Assembly: GCA_035041965.1 (NCBI GenBank)
Contig: JAPYMA010001112.1
Location: 86,762 to 150,761, forward strand
Direction of reading: 5' to 3'
DNA length: 64,000 nt
Origin: Anisakis pegreffii
Taxonomy: Eukaryota; Nematoda; Chromadorea; Rhabditida; Anisakidae
Part shown: positions 48,817 to 64,000 of the stretch, one piece after another
How positions within the stretch are numbered: position 1 is the stretch's first letter
How the letters are laid out: every line of letters begins with the position of its first letter
Made by a program: the position numbers and the translations under genes
Notes under the pieces: generated by a model
The model's database searches: none
What the model was told of the DNA's origin: nothing
Seen by the model: only the letters and a program-made list of their open reading frames with translations

Positions 48817-50917
48817 ATGCAGCAGCAGCAATCAGACATGTGCAGTGGTAGTAGTGGCTGGTTAATGAAGCAACAGCTGAACAACTACGGTTATGCGTCG
48901 TCGTCGTCATTGAACAGTGTCCCATCTTCAGCAATTAATCTCCTACAACAACCAAAATATTTCGATTGTATTTCATCGTCCCCTATTACAAGAAGCGAGT
49001 TCGAACAACGTCAAGACGCTGTCAGGTATATTCATTCATTCAGTTACCATGTAGTTCAGCTGCATGTGAAGGAGACGCATCTAATGGCCTTGGCTTCAGC
49101 TCAGATTTGCGTATTGAGCTTGAGTGCGTGAACTTTCCCAAATTCAGGCATAATTCTAGGGTAATAATTTGGAAAAATGAGCAAAAGGTTTGGTAAAATG
49201 AGCGAAAAAGAGGATTCAAAAAATATGATTCGGTATTTGAGTGGAGTTTTTGACACGAATGGTGTTTTTGCTTGGCCGTGACGACAATCGGCCAGACGTT
49301 CAATAGTTACAAGGGAACACTGAACATTCGATCGTTGATATGCTAAAATTATAATAAGATTGGAAGCAGTGAGAAGTGAAGGAGCTACAAAGCGTACACG
49401 AATAACGATTATAGTAATAGTAAACATATTGAATGGTGACTAAGCTCCTGATTTACATGCCAAAAATACATCGTAAAGAAATGGTACATGAATAGCAAAA
49501 GAAGTGATGATGTACCCTCAATGATGATCAAGCAATACATTATTGATTAGACGATTATAACTATGAACTGATAATATCACTGATAGCGGTCCTATCCTAC
49601 TGATAGCGGTTCTATTCTCTTGTTATAATGATAAGGTTAATCAACAAATGCTAGCTCTGATAATAACAACCAGGCCAGTTATGAAGACAGCAGTAGCGAC
49701 GGCGATAATGTGACTGGCAAAAATTAATCGTAAAAATGATTGGAGACAGTGGTAAGAGCAACACTGATATTATTAACGAATATGATTCGTTGAGAGGATA
49801 TGATCGCATAAATTTAGATATATGGACGAATTATTACATGATATGCGTAAGCTGAATTGTATTGACATACGAAATGCAACATTGTTCATTCATACGCACA
49901 ACTTGATCATGTTAGAATTGGATCGAATTTGGCAACTCATTTATCAGCAAAGTCGTTTCGGATGTCAGCAGTCATTCAATGTTGGTTCTTATCAAGAATA
50001 CAGATGACGTGATACGTTCAATTGAAACAAGATTAAAATTTCATTTCAACCATACATCTTTACTGATAAAATCGACATTGATGAGTGCGAACTGCAGCCA
50101 TGCGAAATATTTTCATCAAACGGCAACGATATGATAGCACTGCAACAAAGAATGTTGATTACACCACAAAAACAAAATGGCGATCATGCATCCAACATTT
50201 GCCGAATATTGCATTCAAAAAGCAGAAAACTACGTCAACTGGAATCTGAAACTGGATGTCACATACTTATTAGAGGACAAGGATCACTGAATGTTAGACA
50301 GTTTGAATTTTAACCATTCAATCCGCATATCGTTTGTCTAAGGATATGATGAATTTAATGCGAGATGATCGGAAACGATGGTATGACGCGGCATGAAGTC
50401 GTTATCCTAAAGGTCAGAATCTCTATCCGCTCGTATTGAAAAATTCAATACGAGCGGATAGAGATTCTGACCTTTAGGATAAATTCAAGATGACCCACTG
50501 GAAATACCTCTTCAATAGGGTTAATCCTTTGGTTCCCTGATGAGCACAAATGCAAAGATTTAAAACAGAAACATGATAAATTCTCGAATACTCAGACCGT
50601 TCCATCTCGAAGAATATTCAACTTTTCATACTGAGGATCAGCCGTCTTATGTGTTTAAGATTAAGAGAAAGGTTGAACAATAAAGAAAGAAATAAAGTGA
50701 ATTAAGCATATGCCAATTTCAGAATCGCCGACGTGAGTCACGTTTGAAACGATACGCTGGCTGGGAACATCTTAATGAACCACCGCATGTTTTTGTCATA
50801 GCCTTTGATAAAGATCTGAAAAGTTGTGAACTAAAATTGAACGCAGGCGTTCAAGCAATAACAGCAATCATCAATAAAGCATCTACAGATTTCAAAGACT
50901 CAAAAGAGAATCCTTGA
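48817..50917 (+). CDS. Divergent STAR-family (QUA1-KH) RNA-binding protein
   Basis: Four exons in phase (48817-49025, 49818-49980, 50098-50292, 50723-50917) give 253 residues. A Gln/Ser-rich N-terminal region (MQQQQSDMCSGSSGW) leads into a QUA1-like dimerisation helix pair (YMDELLHDMRKL, then HNLIMLELDRIW). A STAR-type KH domain follows, with LRQLESETGCHILIRGQGS in exon 3 and YAGWEHLNEPPHVFV in exon 4. These match the order and spacing of GLD-1, ASD-2 and Quaking proteins. The KH GxxG loop, which is G-P-R-G in STAR proteins, reads HSKS at residues 163-166, and the preceding Gly is Cys159. The protein ends soon after the KH domain with no evident QUA2 or C-terminal tail. It may bind RNA weakly or act as a dimerisation partner. 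The exon 2 donor and exon 3 acceptor were chosen by phase and are the least certain borders. Confidence 0.75.
50402..50482. repeat. Perfect 39-bp inverted repeat with a 3-nt spacer
   Basis: Arms 50402-50440 and 50444-50482 are exact reverse complements separated by AAA. The structure lies inside the last intron (50293-50722) of the STAR-KH gene. The arms have no mismatch, so the palindrome is recent, under selection, or a technical fold-back. No flanking target-site duplication is obvious. Confidence 0.97.
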
Positions 50918-52410
50918 TGCGCCATTCAATTTTCACTTCCAAAATTGAATCTGCGATTCCAGCTAATTCCTCTGGATAATTCCCACTGCTTTTGGGCAAT
51001 TCGTTCAACTCGTTTTTGAATCATTAGCTTCAATTTCGATTTAGTGTCGTCATCATTCCGAATTGTTTTGCCGAAAGATTTAGTACTTCATTATCATACT
51101 TATTCCTTCACTTTTACTTCTGTTGAATTTTTTTTCATCGTAAATAAATCGTTTTGAAACAATAAGTTGACCATGAATAAAACAAATTTGCCAGTGGAAG
51201 GAGCAGCAGTTCATGAAACCATGCTAACTTGAATCCCTAAGTTTCGTGGTTACGGTCGGTGAACATTACTACGCCATCCTTATCGTATGAATGAAATTTG
51301 ATTCAGTGACAACGACCGGCAGTTTCTACGATAAGATTTTTCCATCGGAACCTTCTACAACTGAAAAGGGATCTCTGCAATGATCTTCTGCTGTTAAAGT
51401 TGAGGTATTGTTTGATCATGCTAAAAACAGTCACCTCAGCTTTCGGATGAGCATTTGTTTCCTTTGCCGTGAATATATCTTTTCAGGTGCCATATATTCT
51501 GCAACTGCATATAAGTGTTTCGTTTTCATGATTTTGTTGACGTTTATTTTTGTTCAGTGACATTTGTGCAGTTTTTGTTGAACTATTGCTTGGAAGTGAC
51601 TGATAAACGGATGATGAGAATGGAAATGTGTGCGAAGAAAATAGAACGACTGGTGATGTTTTATTGTTATAATGTCATGCCTAATGAAATTTATACAACG
51701 TCGTATCTTTGCCTTGATGCACATATTCAATGAATGCACAAATCTTGCATTCAGTCAAGAGTGTGCATCGTTTCACTCACATCAAAGAATTATGCGCTCA
51801 TTAATCGTCGACCTTGGCCGTTTCACTTCTACCCTCCATCTTATTATTATTATGCATCGAACGTTCCTCTCAGAGTCATCGTCTCATGGATAAAGGAAGA
51901 AATGTTGGTTGTCGCGTGCAAGTGTCGATTCATTTGTGAAATTGCTCGAATCTGTTCAGTTGCCTTGTACATTATGCAGTCATCGTTTTCACTTCCACAC
52001 CTTAGATTTCCGAGAATTTCTATCATAAAAAGCATTTTGACAGGAACTGCACCTCAGATTCGATTGTTATTGCTGATATTTTGTTGAATAAATAAGAACA
52101 TTGTGTTACACATTTCTGGCCTTTGTTAACGATCCACTTTCCACGAATCATCATCATTTCGCTGATTTTTACATCTCGTCAAACCCTTCCCTACAACTGC
52201 CTTCAGTCCGTTTCATCTCACTCGAAAAATTTGCTATGAAATCAACGATCAAATTGTTCCTCTTACAAACCTATAATTTTCCACTGCGATGTATTGAAAT
52301 CCTTTCGAAGCTTCTTACTTCAATGAGCTTCTCTTTTTTTATTCGATGTTTTATCGCTCGTAATTTTCAGGATGAGAAATGTGTTTTGCTGTCAGTGACA
52401 TCCCAGCACT

Positions 52411-52430
52411 CATCCATCCATCCATCCATC
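52411..52430. repeat. (CATC)5 microsatellite
   Basis: Five CATC units in a row in non-coding sequence. Confidence 0.9.
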
Positions 52431-53104
52431 TATTTATTATTTTCTTTACTTGCTTATAATCTGATTATAAAGTTTTCAAACGGCTGAGATGTTCGCAAAA
52501 TCTTTCTGCTAAATCAATTATTGTATATGTGAATGATCGTAGTGAACAGATGTGTTGGGTGGTTGCATCGAATGAAACAAATACGTATCGAATGAAACGT
52601 AATCATAACCAAATATTTCGCAATCAAATCAATATGGAACGGATGATCAGTGCACTGAATGAACTGTTGCTAATGGCAGTTGTCAGTGGCTGTTACTATA
52701 CAGTCATCGATTGCTTCAATCACTTCAATACATGCATTTCACTTGTTCCCACTCAACTCACAAAAATAAATAAAAAAAAACTGTTCGTTCGCTATAACGA
52801 CTCTCAATCTGTCACCAAATATATAAACTGTCATACGTCCCTCCCAAATTCAATGTCATTCATATACCCCTTCCGTACCATCCATTCACAAGTTTTCATC
52901 CAGTCTCATCATCAGTATATTCTTCGCAACTTCCTTCTCCTCATGAATCATCTTTGATTACTCATTTTCACACTTTAAAATGTGATCGCAAAGTTTTACT
53001 GTTCATTTCAAAGTGTTCATGTCTGCGTGTGTGCGATATTGTAAAACGATGAATTTGCGTACAATTTTTCAATCTGCCGAAAAGTCTTCGCGGAATATTT
53101 TCTG

Positions 53105-53194
53105 AAATAACGAAGAGGATATTGTCTTTATCTCAAATAACAAGGAGGATAATATCTTTATGTGAAATAGCAAAGAGGACAGTGTCTTTATCTC
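53105..53194. repeat. 30-bp tandem triplication upstream of alpha-tubulin
   Basis: Three consecutive 30-bp units (53105-53134, 53135-53164, 53165-53194) follow the form AAATA.C.A.GAGGAxA.T.TCTTTAT.T., with a few differences each. The array ends about 330 bp before the presumed tubulin start codon, so it may lie in the promoter. Confidence 0.85.
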
Positions 53195-53526
53195 TTTGAA
53201 TGCGTGAATTTGACTCGATTATATTCATGCGAAATTTCTTAAAGCTTTCCGATGTCGTCGATTAGTTATGCGGCAGAAGAATGACGAACTCGTAATTCTG
53301 ATCGTTTGTGACCGGTACTCATAAGTCGAATGAGATTTCTTAAACGTTATTTGAACAAAAAATAAGCACCGCCCTGAAAATCATCAATTTATTACGCGTT
53401 AAGCGAATTGTTAATTTAGTTGTGTGAGTACACGCTCAGCGTTTGTTCGGTTGGTGCTACTAGCCAGTTGGTGGTTGTTTCGATTCGAAGTGCTTTGCAG
53501 ATTGCTAGTTATTGACGACTGAAAAC

Positions 53527-57602
<4,076 letters not shown>

Positions 57603-57952
57603 ACGATGATATCCATTCAGTGTTGATTGATAAATTTTATTTTATGATATTGTTCTGTCTCATATGCTGTTCTAAACTTATGTTTTTATTTCAATCCCTC
57701 AAGCTTTATTCACTGCGTTCTTTTTAAGCTGTCCTCAAAGCTATGAGTGGCAATTTTTTTGCACGTATGTTCCAAGTTCATTCAGTTTTATCCGTTGGTA
57801 AACTTTTATCTCTGATTACGTTTTATGGCGTTGGTATTGTGCAGCATTATGATTCCATGTTTTTTAAATGGTTATCTCTTTCAATGCAAATACTTATTCT
57901 ATTCTAAATATGATTTTATGCAATTCCTTCTTGGATGTTTCTTTTGTAGTTC

Positions 57953-57958
57953 AATAAA
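57953..57958 (+). terminator. Polyadenylation signal AATAAA (alpha-tubulin)
   Basis: A canonical AATAAA about 350 bp after the tubulin stop, in a T-rich 3' region. Confidence 0.55.
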
Positions 57959-58813
57959 TGTTTTAGATATTTGAATGCCTTATATCTCTTTGTTGTTTTT
58001 ATGCAGATTTATCATCTGCGGGTTAAGAGAACATGCCACTATCTGATAAAATCAAGAAAATAACAGTGTTTTGTTGAGGAATCACTGATGAGAGCTAGAA
58101 TTGGAAACATTTTTGTGGTATCTTGAGGTGCTCAATAAACAGTCAATTGAAGAAACAGTTTTTACTAAATGAATAATCTGTCGAATGCGCAGGATTAGTG
58201 CTCAAATTTATGGAAGCTGAGCTCACTCAATTGCTTGATATCATAACGAATGCCATAGTGGAAAAAGTTACGAAGTGCAATGCAGGCATGGATTCGAAAT
58301 GAACATGCGTGTATGTGAATTTATTGAAATGGTAGTCAGTTAAGAGGTTCACTGGTAGCATCACATGGATGATTTCTAGTATCAGCGTGGACGGATTGTG
58401 TAGTCTCAATTGTGATTGCCGGCATTCTCAATTTTGAAGCAATATCTGATGTGTGGTTGTCATTACAAGTCATTAGAAGACTTGCGATTTTTGAAATCGC
58501 AAGTGAATGTAGTTCTTCACAAGATGGAGGGAGATGTATTGTGCGACGAAAGATTAAAATCAATGTGTGCTCAGCCTTTTGGCGTTTCCATTATCCGCTC
58601 GTTATCCGTGCACATTGGCTAGCATTGTGTTCAATTTAACAATTCGTTTTCTTTTTATCGGATTAAGAAGCAGTACTTGATGGATTTATACGGTTGATTG
58701 GATGAATTCTGATGCCGTATTGCCACTTTTGCATTTTTATGTGATCGTTTTCTGAAAGAGTTTTTGGAGATTTTTGATTCGTTCATTGCAGAAATAAGAA
58801 CGGCTTCTGCGAA
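57959..58813. other. Intergenic between alpha-tubulin and ORC5
   Basis: The plus-strand frames at 58412-58639 do not match the ORC5 N-terminus and lack splice partners. The region should contain the ORC5 promoter. Confidence 0.5.
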
Positions 58814-61766
58814 ATGAATATTGAAGTTGAGGAAAAAATACGGCAACTTGAATGTGTGATATGCTCAAAATGCTCAGCACTAACACACCTTCACATGTAT
58901 GGATTGCCGTCGACGAATCGAGACGATGTCCTCAATCAGGTTATCACAAACCTTGAACAACGCAATCGAGTGGGTTTCTTGTTGAATCATTGAACTTGAT
59001 GACGGACTTTGAACTGGCTCAATTGTTTTTCTGTTTTATGTCTCTGAATTTCTCATTGATATTACAAACTCATTAATTGAGTGATTGTGAATCATTCATT
59101 GAATTCCAGTGATTCAATTGTAAATGTTAAATTTGTTCATGACTTTGTAAACTTTACAGCATTTCCTCTCATTCACACTCTGATTTCGAATTGAAACGTT
59201 GAAATTCAATTGGTCTTGTCGGAAGGAACAATTTCAATTGAAATTTACAACATTTTCATTTGTCATACTCGGATTTCGATTTGAAGCATTCAAATTCAAA
59301 CTTATTGAAAGAGAAAATTCAAGCGTAATTCCAGGCTGTCTTCGCGCGTATCAATTGTTTATTGTTGGAAGGATCATGGCGTCGTCTGTGTGATGAGATT
59401 GTTTCATGTTTGCCAGATTATAGTTGTGCCACGCAAATCGGCTCATTACAGCAGTTATTCGATCATATCGAGTTATTGTTGGATGTAAACAACACCAATA
59501 AAACATTGGTGATTGTCTTTGCTTTCGCTGAATCTCTGCAACGGCTCAGCGCTCGATTTTTGAAGGCTTTGTTTGCAGCACCACGGAAGGTATACTCGAT
59601 CATATCAGATTTGCTTTCGATTTAAGAAGTCATTACAAGCTCAAAGAAGAAAACACGTCGAATTGCCGTGAATTTTTGTGAAGAATGTGACAAGAAATTT
59701 CGAATGATAGACTTGTCCACGAATAGGAATAATAAGAAATCTGACAATGAGCAAGAAATTTCTCCAAATGAGAATAGTGTTTTGAAAAAAATTGGGTCGA
59801 TGTAATGTTATCAGTTACGGATAACTGAACAGCTTTATTGCAAGTATTTAAAGTTGATTTAGATCTGTTGCAGTATAAAGGTACAGTGAAATTGATAACA
59901 GTTGCCACAGTGCCGTGGTCTGATTTTGAAAGTGTTGAACACATCTCGTCTCCGTTACAATTTTCGTTCAGAAATTGGAACAAAGGTAATTATTTGAAAG
60001 CGTTCCGTTCTGGGAAATTGCAAATTTGTTATAGAAACGTCAGATTTATCGAATTCATTTGTCTCGCGTTCCTAATTTACGTTCAAATCAATATTATGGT
60101 TTCATGTTTTACACTTCCTCAGTGACTTCTTTCATTCCACGAAGTGGTAAAATTTAAATGCTTTTTTGTTGAAGGAATATCGGTCGGTTTGTTCCTAAAC
60201 TTTTTCGTATTTCAGATGAGCTACTGCATATTCTATGTGAACGAGTACCATATGGCGAGAAATTTGTACGTCTCATCTTGGATACTGTCTATCAAGTTTG
60301 CAGAGATTCACAACAACTTGAATATTTGGTTCGTTGAGGACTTTTATAGTTCGGAGATTATTCAAATTCTCTTTGCGCCAAGAGCACATGTGTTAAAAGC
60401 ATTCCTGTTTCAAATAAACATATGGATTTTCCCAAGTGGGGTTACGCCATTTGGGTCTCTTCAGTTTTCATCTCTTAGTAAATTTTTTGTGATTGTTCAT
60501 TCGGAATATTACAGTTTTTCTGAAACACACGACCTTTAGATACAGTCGTTTTGGGACAAAAATCAACAGCTTTGTTCAACTGTCTTCGATCCAGCCTATG
60601 AGACGACCGCTAATGATTATAAAACATTAGAGCCGAAACTTCGACGATGCTGTGAGGAGTTGTTTTATCGATTCGACAGACATTCCATCAAAGAGGTCGA
60701 CGATTTCCATTCAGTTGTATGAGGTGGAGAATTTTTGATGGAATCTTCAAAAGAACTGAATTTTCAGACTGATGAGGACAACGTTGAAGGTCTGCCAATG
60801 TCAACGAAATACTTGTTGGTTGCGGCATATTGTGCTAGTTATAATCAACCAGCCACAGATCGACGTTTCTTCACAAAGGTTGTCTTCGATGGATTTCGCC
60901 TCATTTGGTTTGAGAAATGGACTTAACTCCTGTCAAATTTGTAGTGAGACTGACCCGTTTGAGATTCGAAAATTTATTTCATCCAGCCGTATGAAGCAAT
61001 GAGGAATAAAGCGATCTGTGGAAAGTTATCTCCAGATAGTATGGAATCATATGAAGTGCCCTTTATGATACCTTAGAGAGTGTTTTGTTTGAGGGCGTTC
61101 ATTCATATTGATGCGCCTATCGCAGTAATAAATCTGTCGCAAATTTGAAACGGAAATTGCAGAATCACGGTAAACAAAGACGACGATCATCAATGGCCAA
61201 AACCGATCGCGAGGCATCTGCCCATGAGAATGGCCCGAAAAGTTTCGATTTACAACGACTTTTATTTATTTATTTATCGTTTTTGGAAGCGTATTCCACG
61301 AGAACGCCTCAATGTTCTAATATTCATACGCAGGTGAGAGGATTGGTTTGATTATTTCAACGATGAAATTTCTTTGTGATTGATTGCAAATGAATATGAA
61401 GAAGTAGCTGTGTCTCTTTGTTGATAAGTTGTTTAAGTAATCGAATATGATTTTGTTATTTCACAATTGAAAGGTATTGGGAAAATTACTTGCGTTGAGT
61501 GTCTTAGAAAATGTACAATTTTGGGATTTTCTGTTAGGTAGGATGTGAATTAATGCGAAAAATTACTGGTCGTTGATTTTCAGTTATCTGATCTGTGCAG
61601 GAAGGGTTATCTGTGTAAAACTTCTGCTGATGCGAATCTGGATATGCCCAAATATAAATGTTTGACTTCATACGAAACACTGAGCCGTCTTAGCGAGTAT
61701 GACTTTGATTTGATTGTTTTGCTTCATTTATTTTTAAAATCATGTGTTTACATGTCAAAAAACTGA
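58814..61766 (+). CDS. Origin recognition complex subunit 5 (ORC5), degenerate ATPase motifs
   Basis: Eight exons in phase (58814-58969, 59335-59589, 59874-59985, 60216-60328, 60540-60716, 60768-60878, 61163-61333, 61584-61766) give 425 residues, close to the usual size of about 435. Family blocks run in order: VFARINC (usually VFVNC), a Walker B-position strand, VKLITVATVPWSDF (usually a strand ending LSE.VW..F), VYQVCRD, STKYLLVAAYCASYNQPATDRRFF, GPKSFDLQRLLFIY and MPKYKCLTSYE. ORC5 is an AAA+ subunit of the ring that loads MCM at replication origins. The Walker A site (usually GxxxxGKT) reads GLPSTNRD at residues 30-37, and the Walker B Asp is Ala115 in LVIVFAFAE, so ATP binding appears lost. 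The start ATG fits family length. The exon 5 acceptor could be 6 bp later. Confidence 0.88.
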
Positions 61767-63036
61767 GTGTTTAGAAAATTTTATTTTGATACAATATTGG
61801 ACAGTCAAAAATCTCAGATCATTCATGATTTTGCCAATTTTCAGTTCTCTTGACATCAAGTTAACGGATTACCTATCAGACTTCACCCTATGATTGTTTA
61901 TCTTCGATGATAGGACATTTGCTGTTTGACTATACCGACCAGTGAAATGTCTTTTTTTGTATGGACCATTAGCAGTGATGACTTATAATGTGGAAATCAA
62001 TACCATTGACAGTTAACTCAGGATGATGTTATCTTTGCTGCTATGTGGTTATTGCTTTCGTCACATATCTTGCCGAGAACACTTTGTTAAGTCTTTGATG
62101 GTGTTAAATATGAATCTATTGTTTGCGTAGTGATTGTGCGTAGTATTGTTTATGCTACACTGAAAACTTTCACTTCGCTTATTCTAATTGTTTCGTTGGA
62201 AGTAATTTTTTGGTATTTTTAAGGAGCGGGGAAATTCTTACACATTTGGTTATGTTATCACTGTGGTTCGAATCGTTTTATATGCTTCTACAAATTTTCA
62301 CTTGGTTGTTAAATGACTCTTCTGTGGAATGATGTGTTTACGTTTAAATTTCATTTTTTTGGTCTTTTATTATTTATAGTGCTATCCGTACGTTTTTTGT
62401 TCTCAGTTCTACATTGATCTCTATGGTATTTTGACTGATCTTTCTGTTCGGTAACATTATAATGAATCCGTTGGATTCGTTGATTCCACTTCTCATCGGA
62501 TGAATTCGCTTACTTGTTTCATAGTCGAAACTTGATTCATTGAACCTTACTGATGTGAGCAGCATGATTAGTCGTTTATTCTACAAAAATTTCTGAAATC
62601 GAGGAAAGACTGATTGTTTTGATTGTCGTTTGAAACTTTTGCATATTTCGTCAAGTGATGAAGTGATCAGTTCAGACGGACATCTCGCTGGTATGACCTC
62701 TTATCTTTGCAGTTCGCTCATTTGATATGATTGCCTGTTGGTTATCTATTTAATGTGGATTTTGTGTTCAGTTAATTATTGATTTTGCTCATTATAAAAG
62801 ATATTCGTTTTTTTCTTGAATACATTCGTGTTACAATGTATAAATGATTGGTGTTTGATTGCATTGTGATGGTGATAACGTTGTTTTTATTTCTTCGCCA
62901 TCTCATCAATTTTGGTACTTTGTGGCCATTCTTATTTGAGTTGATGGTAGGTTTTGAAGTCACGGTTCCCTTTGATGCCTCCAAGTTTCGCATATTTACG
63001 AGAGGTTGAAATTTTCCGATATTGCGACTACATTCG
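61767..63036. other. Intergenic
   Basis: T-rich spacer between ORC5 and the Mia40-like gene. The minus-strand frames at 62374-62565 and 62772-63086 show no splice partner or family pattern. Confidence 0.5.
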
Positions 63037-63939
63037 ATGTTTCGACGTCTACTCGCTTGGCTCTCATCAAAGAATTCAATTGGCAATCAAGAGTCGTCAG
63101 TGGAAGCTTCGAGTAGCGATGGTCGATTGAATGAGAGAAGGGAGAAAGATGAACGCATTATGATGAGTGCTGAAGAATATCACAAAGCGATTCCATCTTC
63201 GCATGAATATCTTCTTGATTATAAGAAGATTAAGAGACCTCTAGGTGATCTTGAATCATTGAAGTTTGTTCATTTGCAAAGGATTGTCATTCTGATTCGC
63301 TTTCGATTCAAACTCTTTGTTTCAGTATGGTTGTTGCTTAGTGTTGCAATTATACATCACCTATGCATGTGGGTATTGAAAGTGATAGGACAGATCACAG
63401 TGACAGGGGTATGGTTACAGCAGAATTAACAATATCGGTATAATAGTAGCGGACGTTCTCAACATGTTGTAAGATGACAAAGGCAAAGGGAAGGAAGACC
63501 TATGACTGTCTTCTAGAGAGAATTTAATTGTGATCAGGTGCTCGATTTGCTGATGGTACAATAAATTGGCAGTGCGATTGTATGGGTGGCGGGTCGATGG
63601 TAGCGCATCGTTGTGGTCATTATTTTCGTATCATGTACAAATGTATGTCTGGTCTGAACGATAGCGAGGATGTGACTGAGAAATGCGCTGAACCCTTCAT
63701 CGATTGGACGTGCTGTATGCAGCAAATGTGTGGTAAACTTTCATGCAACATTTGACTCGTTTCACAACCATTCTGTTCATAAATTCTCCGTCAAATATCT
63801 GAGATTCCTGCAGTGTTTTCAAATCAAACAGAGTTTTCAGTTGGGATTTTAGATAATTTCATTTTCAGACGAAGAACGGCTTCGATTCCGTGAGCGATTG
63901 TTAGGAAATGATTTTCCGAAAGGCGGAAAGCCTAAATAA
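63037..63939 (+). CDS. Mia40/CHCHD4-like intermembrane-space oxidoreductase, CDC variant
   Basis: Three exons in phase (63037-63244, 63538-63732, 63869-63939) give 157 residues. The core INWQCDCMGGG is followed by twin CX9C motifs, C95-C105 (CGHYFRIMYKC) and C119-C129 (CAEPFIDWTCC), exactly the layout of Mia40/CHCHD4, which oxidises imported proteins in the mitochondrial intermembrane space. The upstream EEYHKAIPSSHEYLL also fits the CHCHD4 N-terminal region. The redox pair normally written CPC is CDC here (C82-D83-C84). Extra Cys residues are at 128 and 134. The chosen start adds a basic, hydrophobic leader (MFRRLLAWLSSK) that could be a mitochondrial presequence; a later Met pair near 63162 would give a shorter CHCHD4-like N-terminus. 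The tail is basic. Confidence 0.85.
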
Positions 63940-64000
63940 CTTGATCTGATCGAATTATATGGTCACCAAATCAATCCAGTGTATTCAGAAAAGTCGCTCA

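Larger units (their letters stand above)
50918..53526. other. Intergenic, upstream of alpha-tubulin
   Basis: Several overlapping open frames occur between 51515 and 52957 but have no splice chain, no consistent frame and no family pattern. This is probably the tubulin promoter and spacer. A short tetranucleotide repeat and a 30-bp triple repeat are entered separately. Confidence 0.5.

Noticed and set aside
51515..52957. Several plus-strand frames of 70-140 codons
   Set aside because: They overlap in different frames and are rich in simple-sequence and hydrophobic runs. They have no consistent splice chain, and no homology is apparent.

Overview
The window looks like nuclear DNA from a nematode. 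It is AT-rich and its genes are broken into short exons with GT donors and the nematode-style TTTCAG acceptor. Its proteins include nematode-type seven-transmembrane chemoreceptors and a family close to the nematode DUF1248 acetyltransferase-like proteins, beside conserved eukaryotic genes (alpha-tubulin, ORC5, Mia40/CHCHD4, a STAR/KH protein, a class 3 lipase, a HAD hydrolase). I cannot name the species. All gene models were built by hand from splice sites, codon phase and remembered family features; no search was run.

Layout. 1-8.6 kb: no supported gene. 8.6-12.4 kb: fragments of one or two minus-strand genes. 12.5-15.1 kb: DUF1248-like gene copy 1 (+). 16.2-19.7 kb: an unnamed minus-strand gene rich in Lys, Ser and Pro, ending in a coiled coil and containing very short introns. 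20.5-23.1 kb: DUF1248-like gene copy 2 (+), with the same six-exon structure as copy 1. 25.8-28.3 kb: chemoreceptor 1 (+). 29.6-32.0 kb: secreted class 3 lipase (-). 32.7-33.3 kb: an open frame of unknown function (+). 34.4-36.7 kb: HAD hydrolase related to the N-terminal part of ACAD10/EPHX2 (-). 38.0-41.5 kb: two related secreted cysteine-rich proteins (-). 45.0-47.8 kb: chemoreceptor 2 (+). 48.8-50.9 kb: divergent STAR/KH RNA-binding protein (+), with a perfect 39-bp inverted repeat in its last intron. 53.5-57.6 kb: alpha-tubulin (+). 58.8-61.8 kb: ORC5 (+). 63.0-63.9 kb: Mia40/CHCHD4-like protein (+).

The genes do not form one pathway. The common theme is conserved folds with altered key positions. 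ORC5 has lost both Walker motifs, the KH domain has lost its GxxG loop, the lipase has lost the RGT oxyanion segment, the HAD enzyme lacks the second acidic residue of motif I, and the Mia40-like protein has CDC where CPC is usual. A second theme is local duplication: the DUF1248-like pair, the cysteine-rich pair, the two receptors, and a short conserved 5' block ahead of two minus-strand genes. I found no bacterial-style system, CRISPR array, viral gene or intact transposon.
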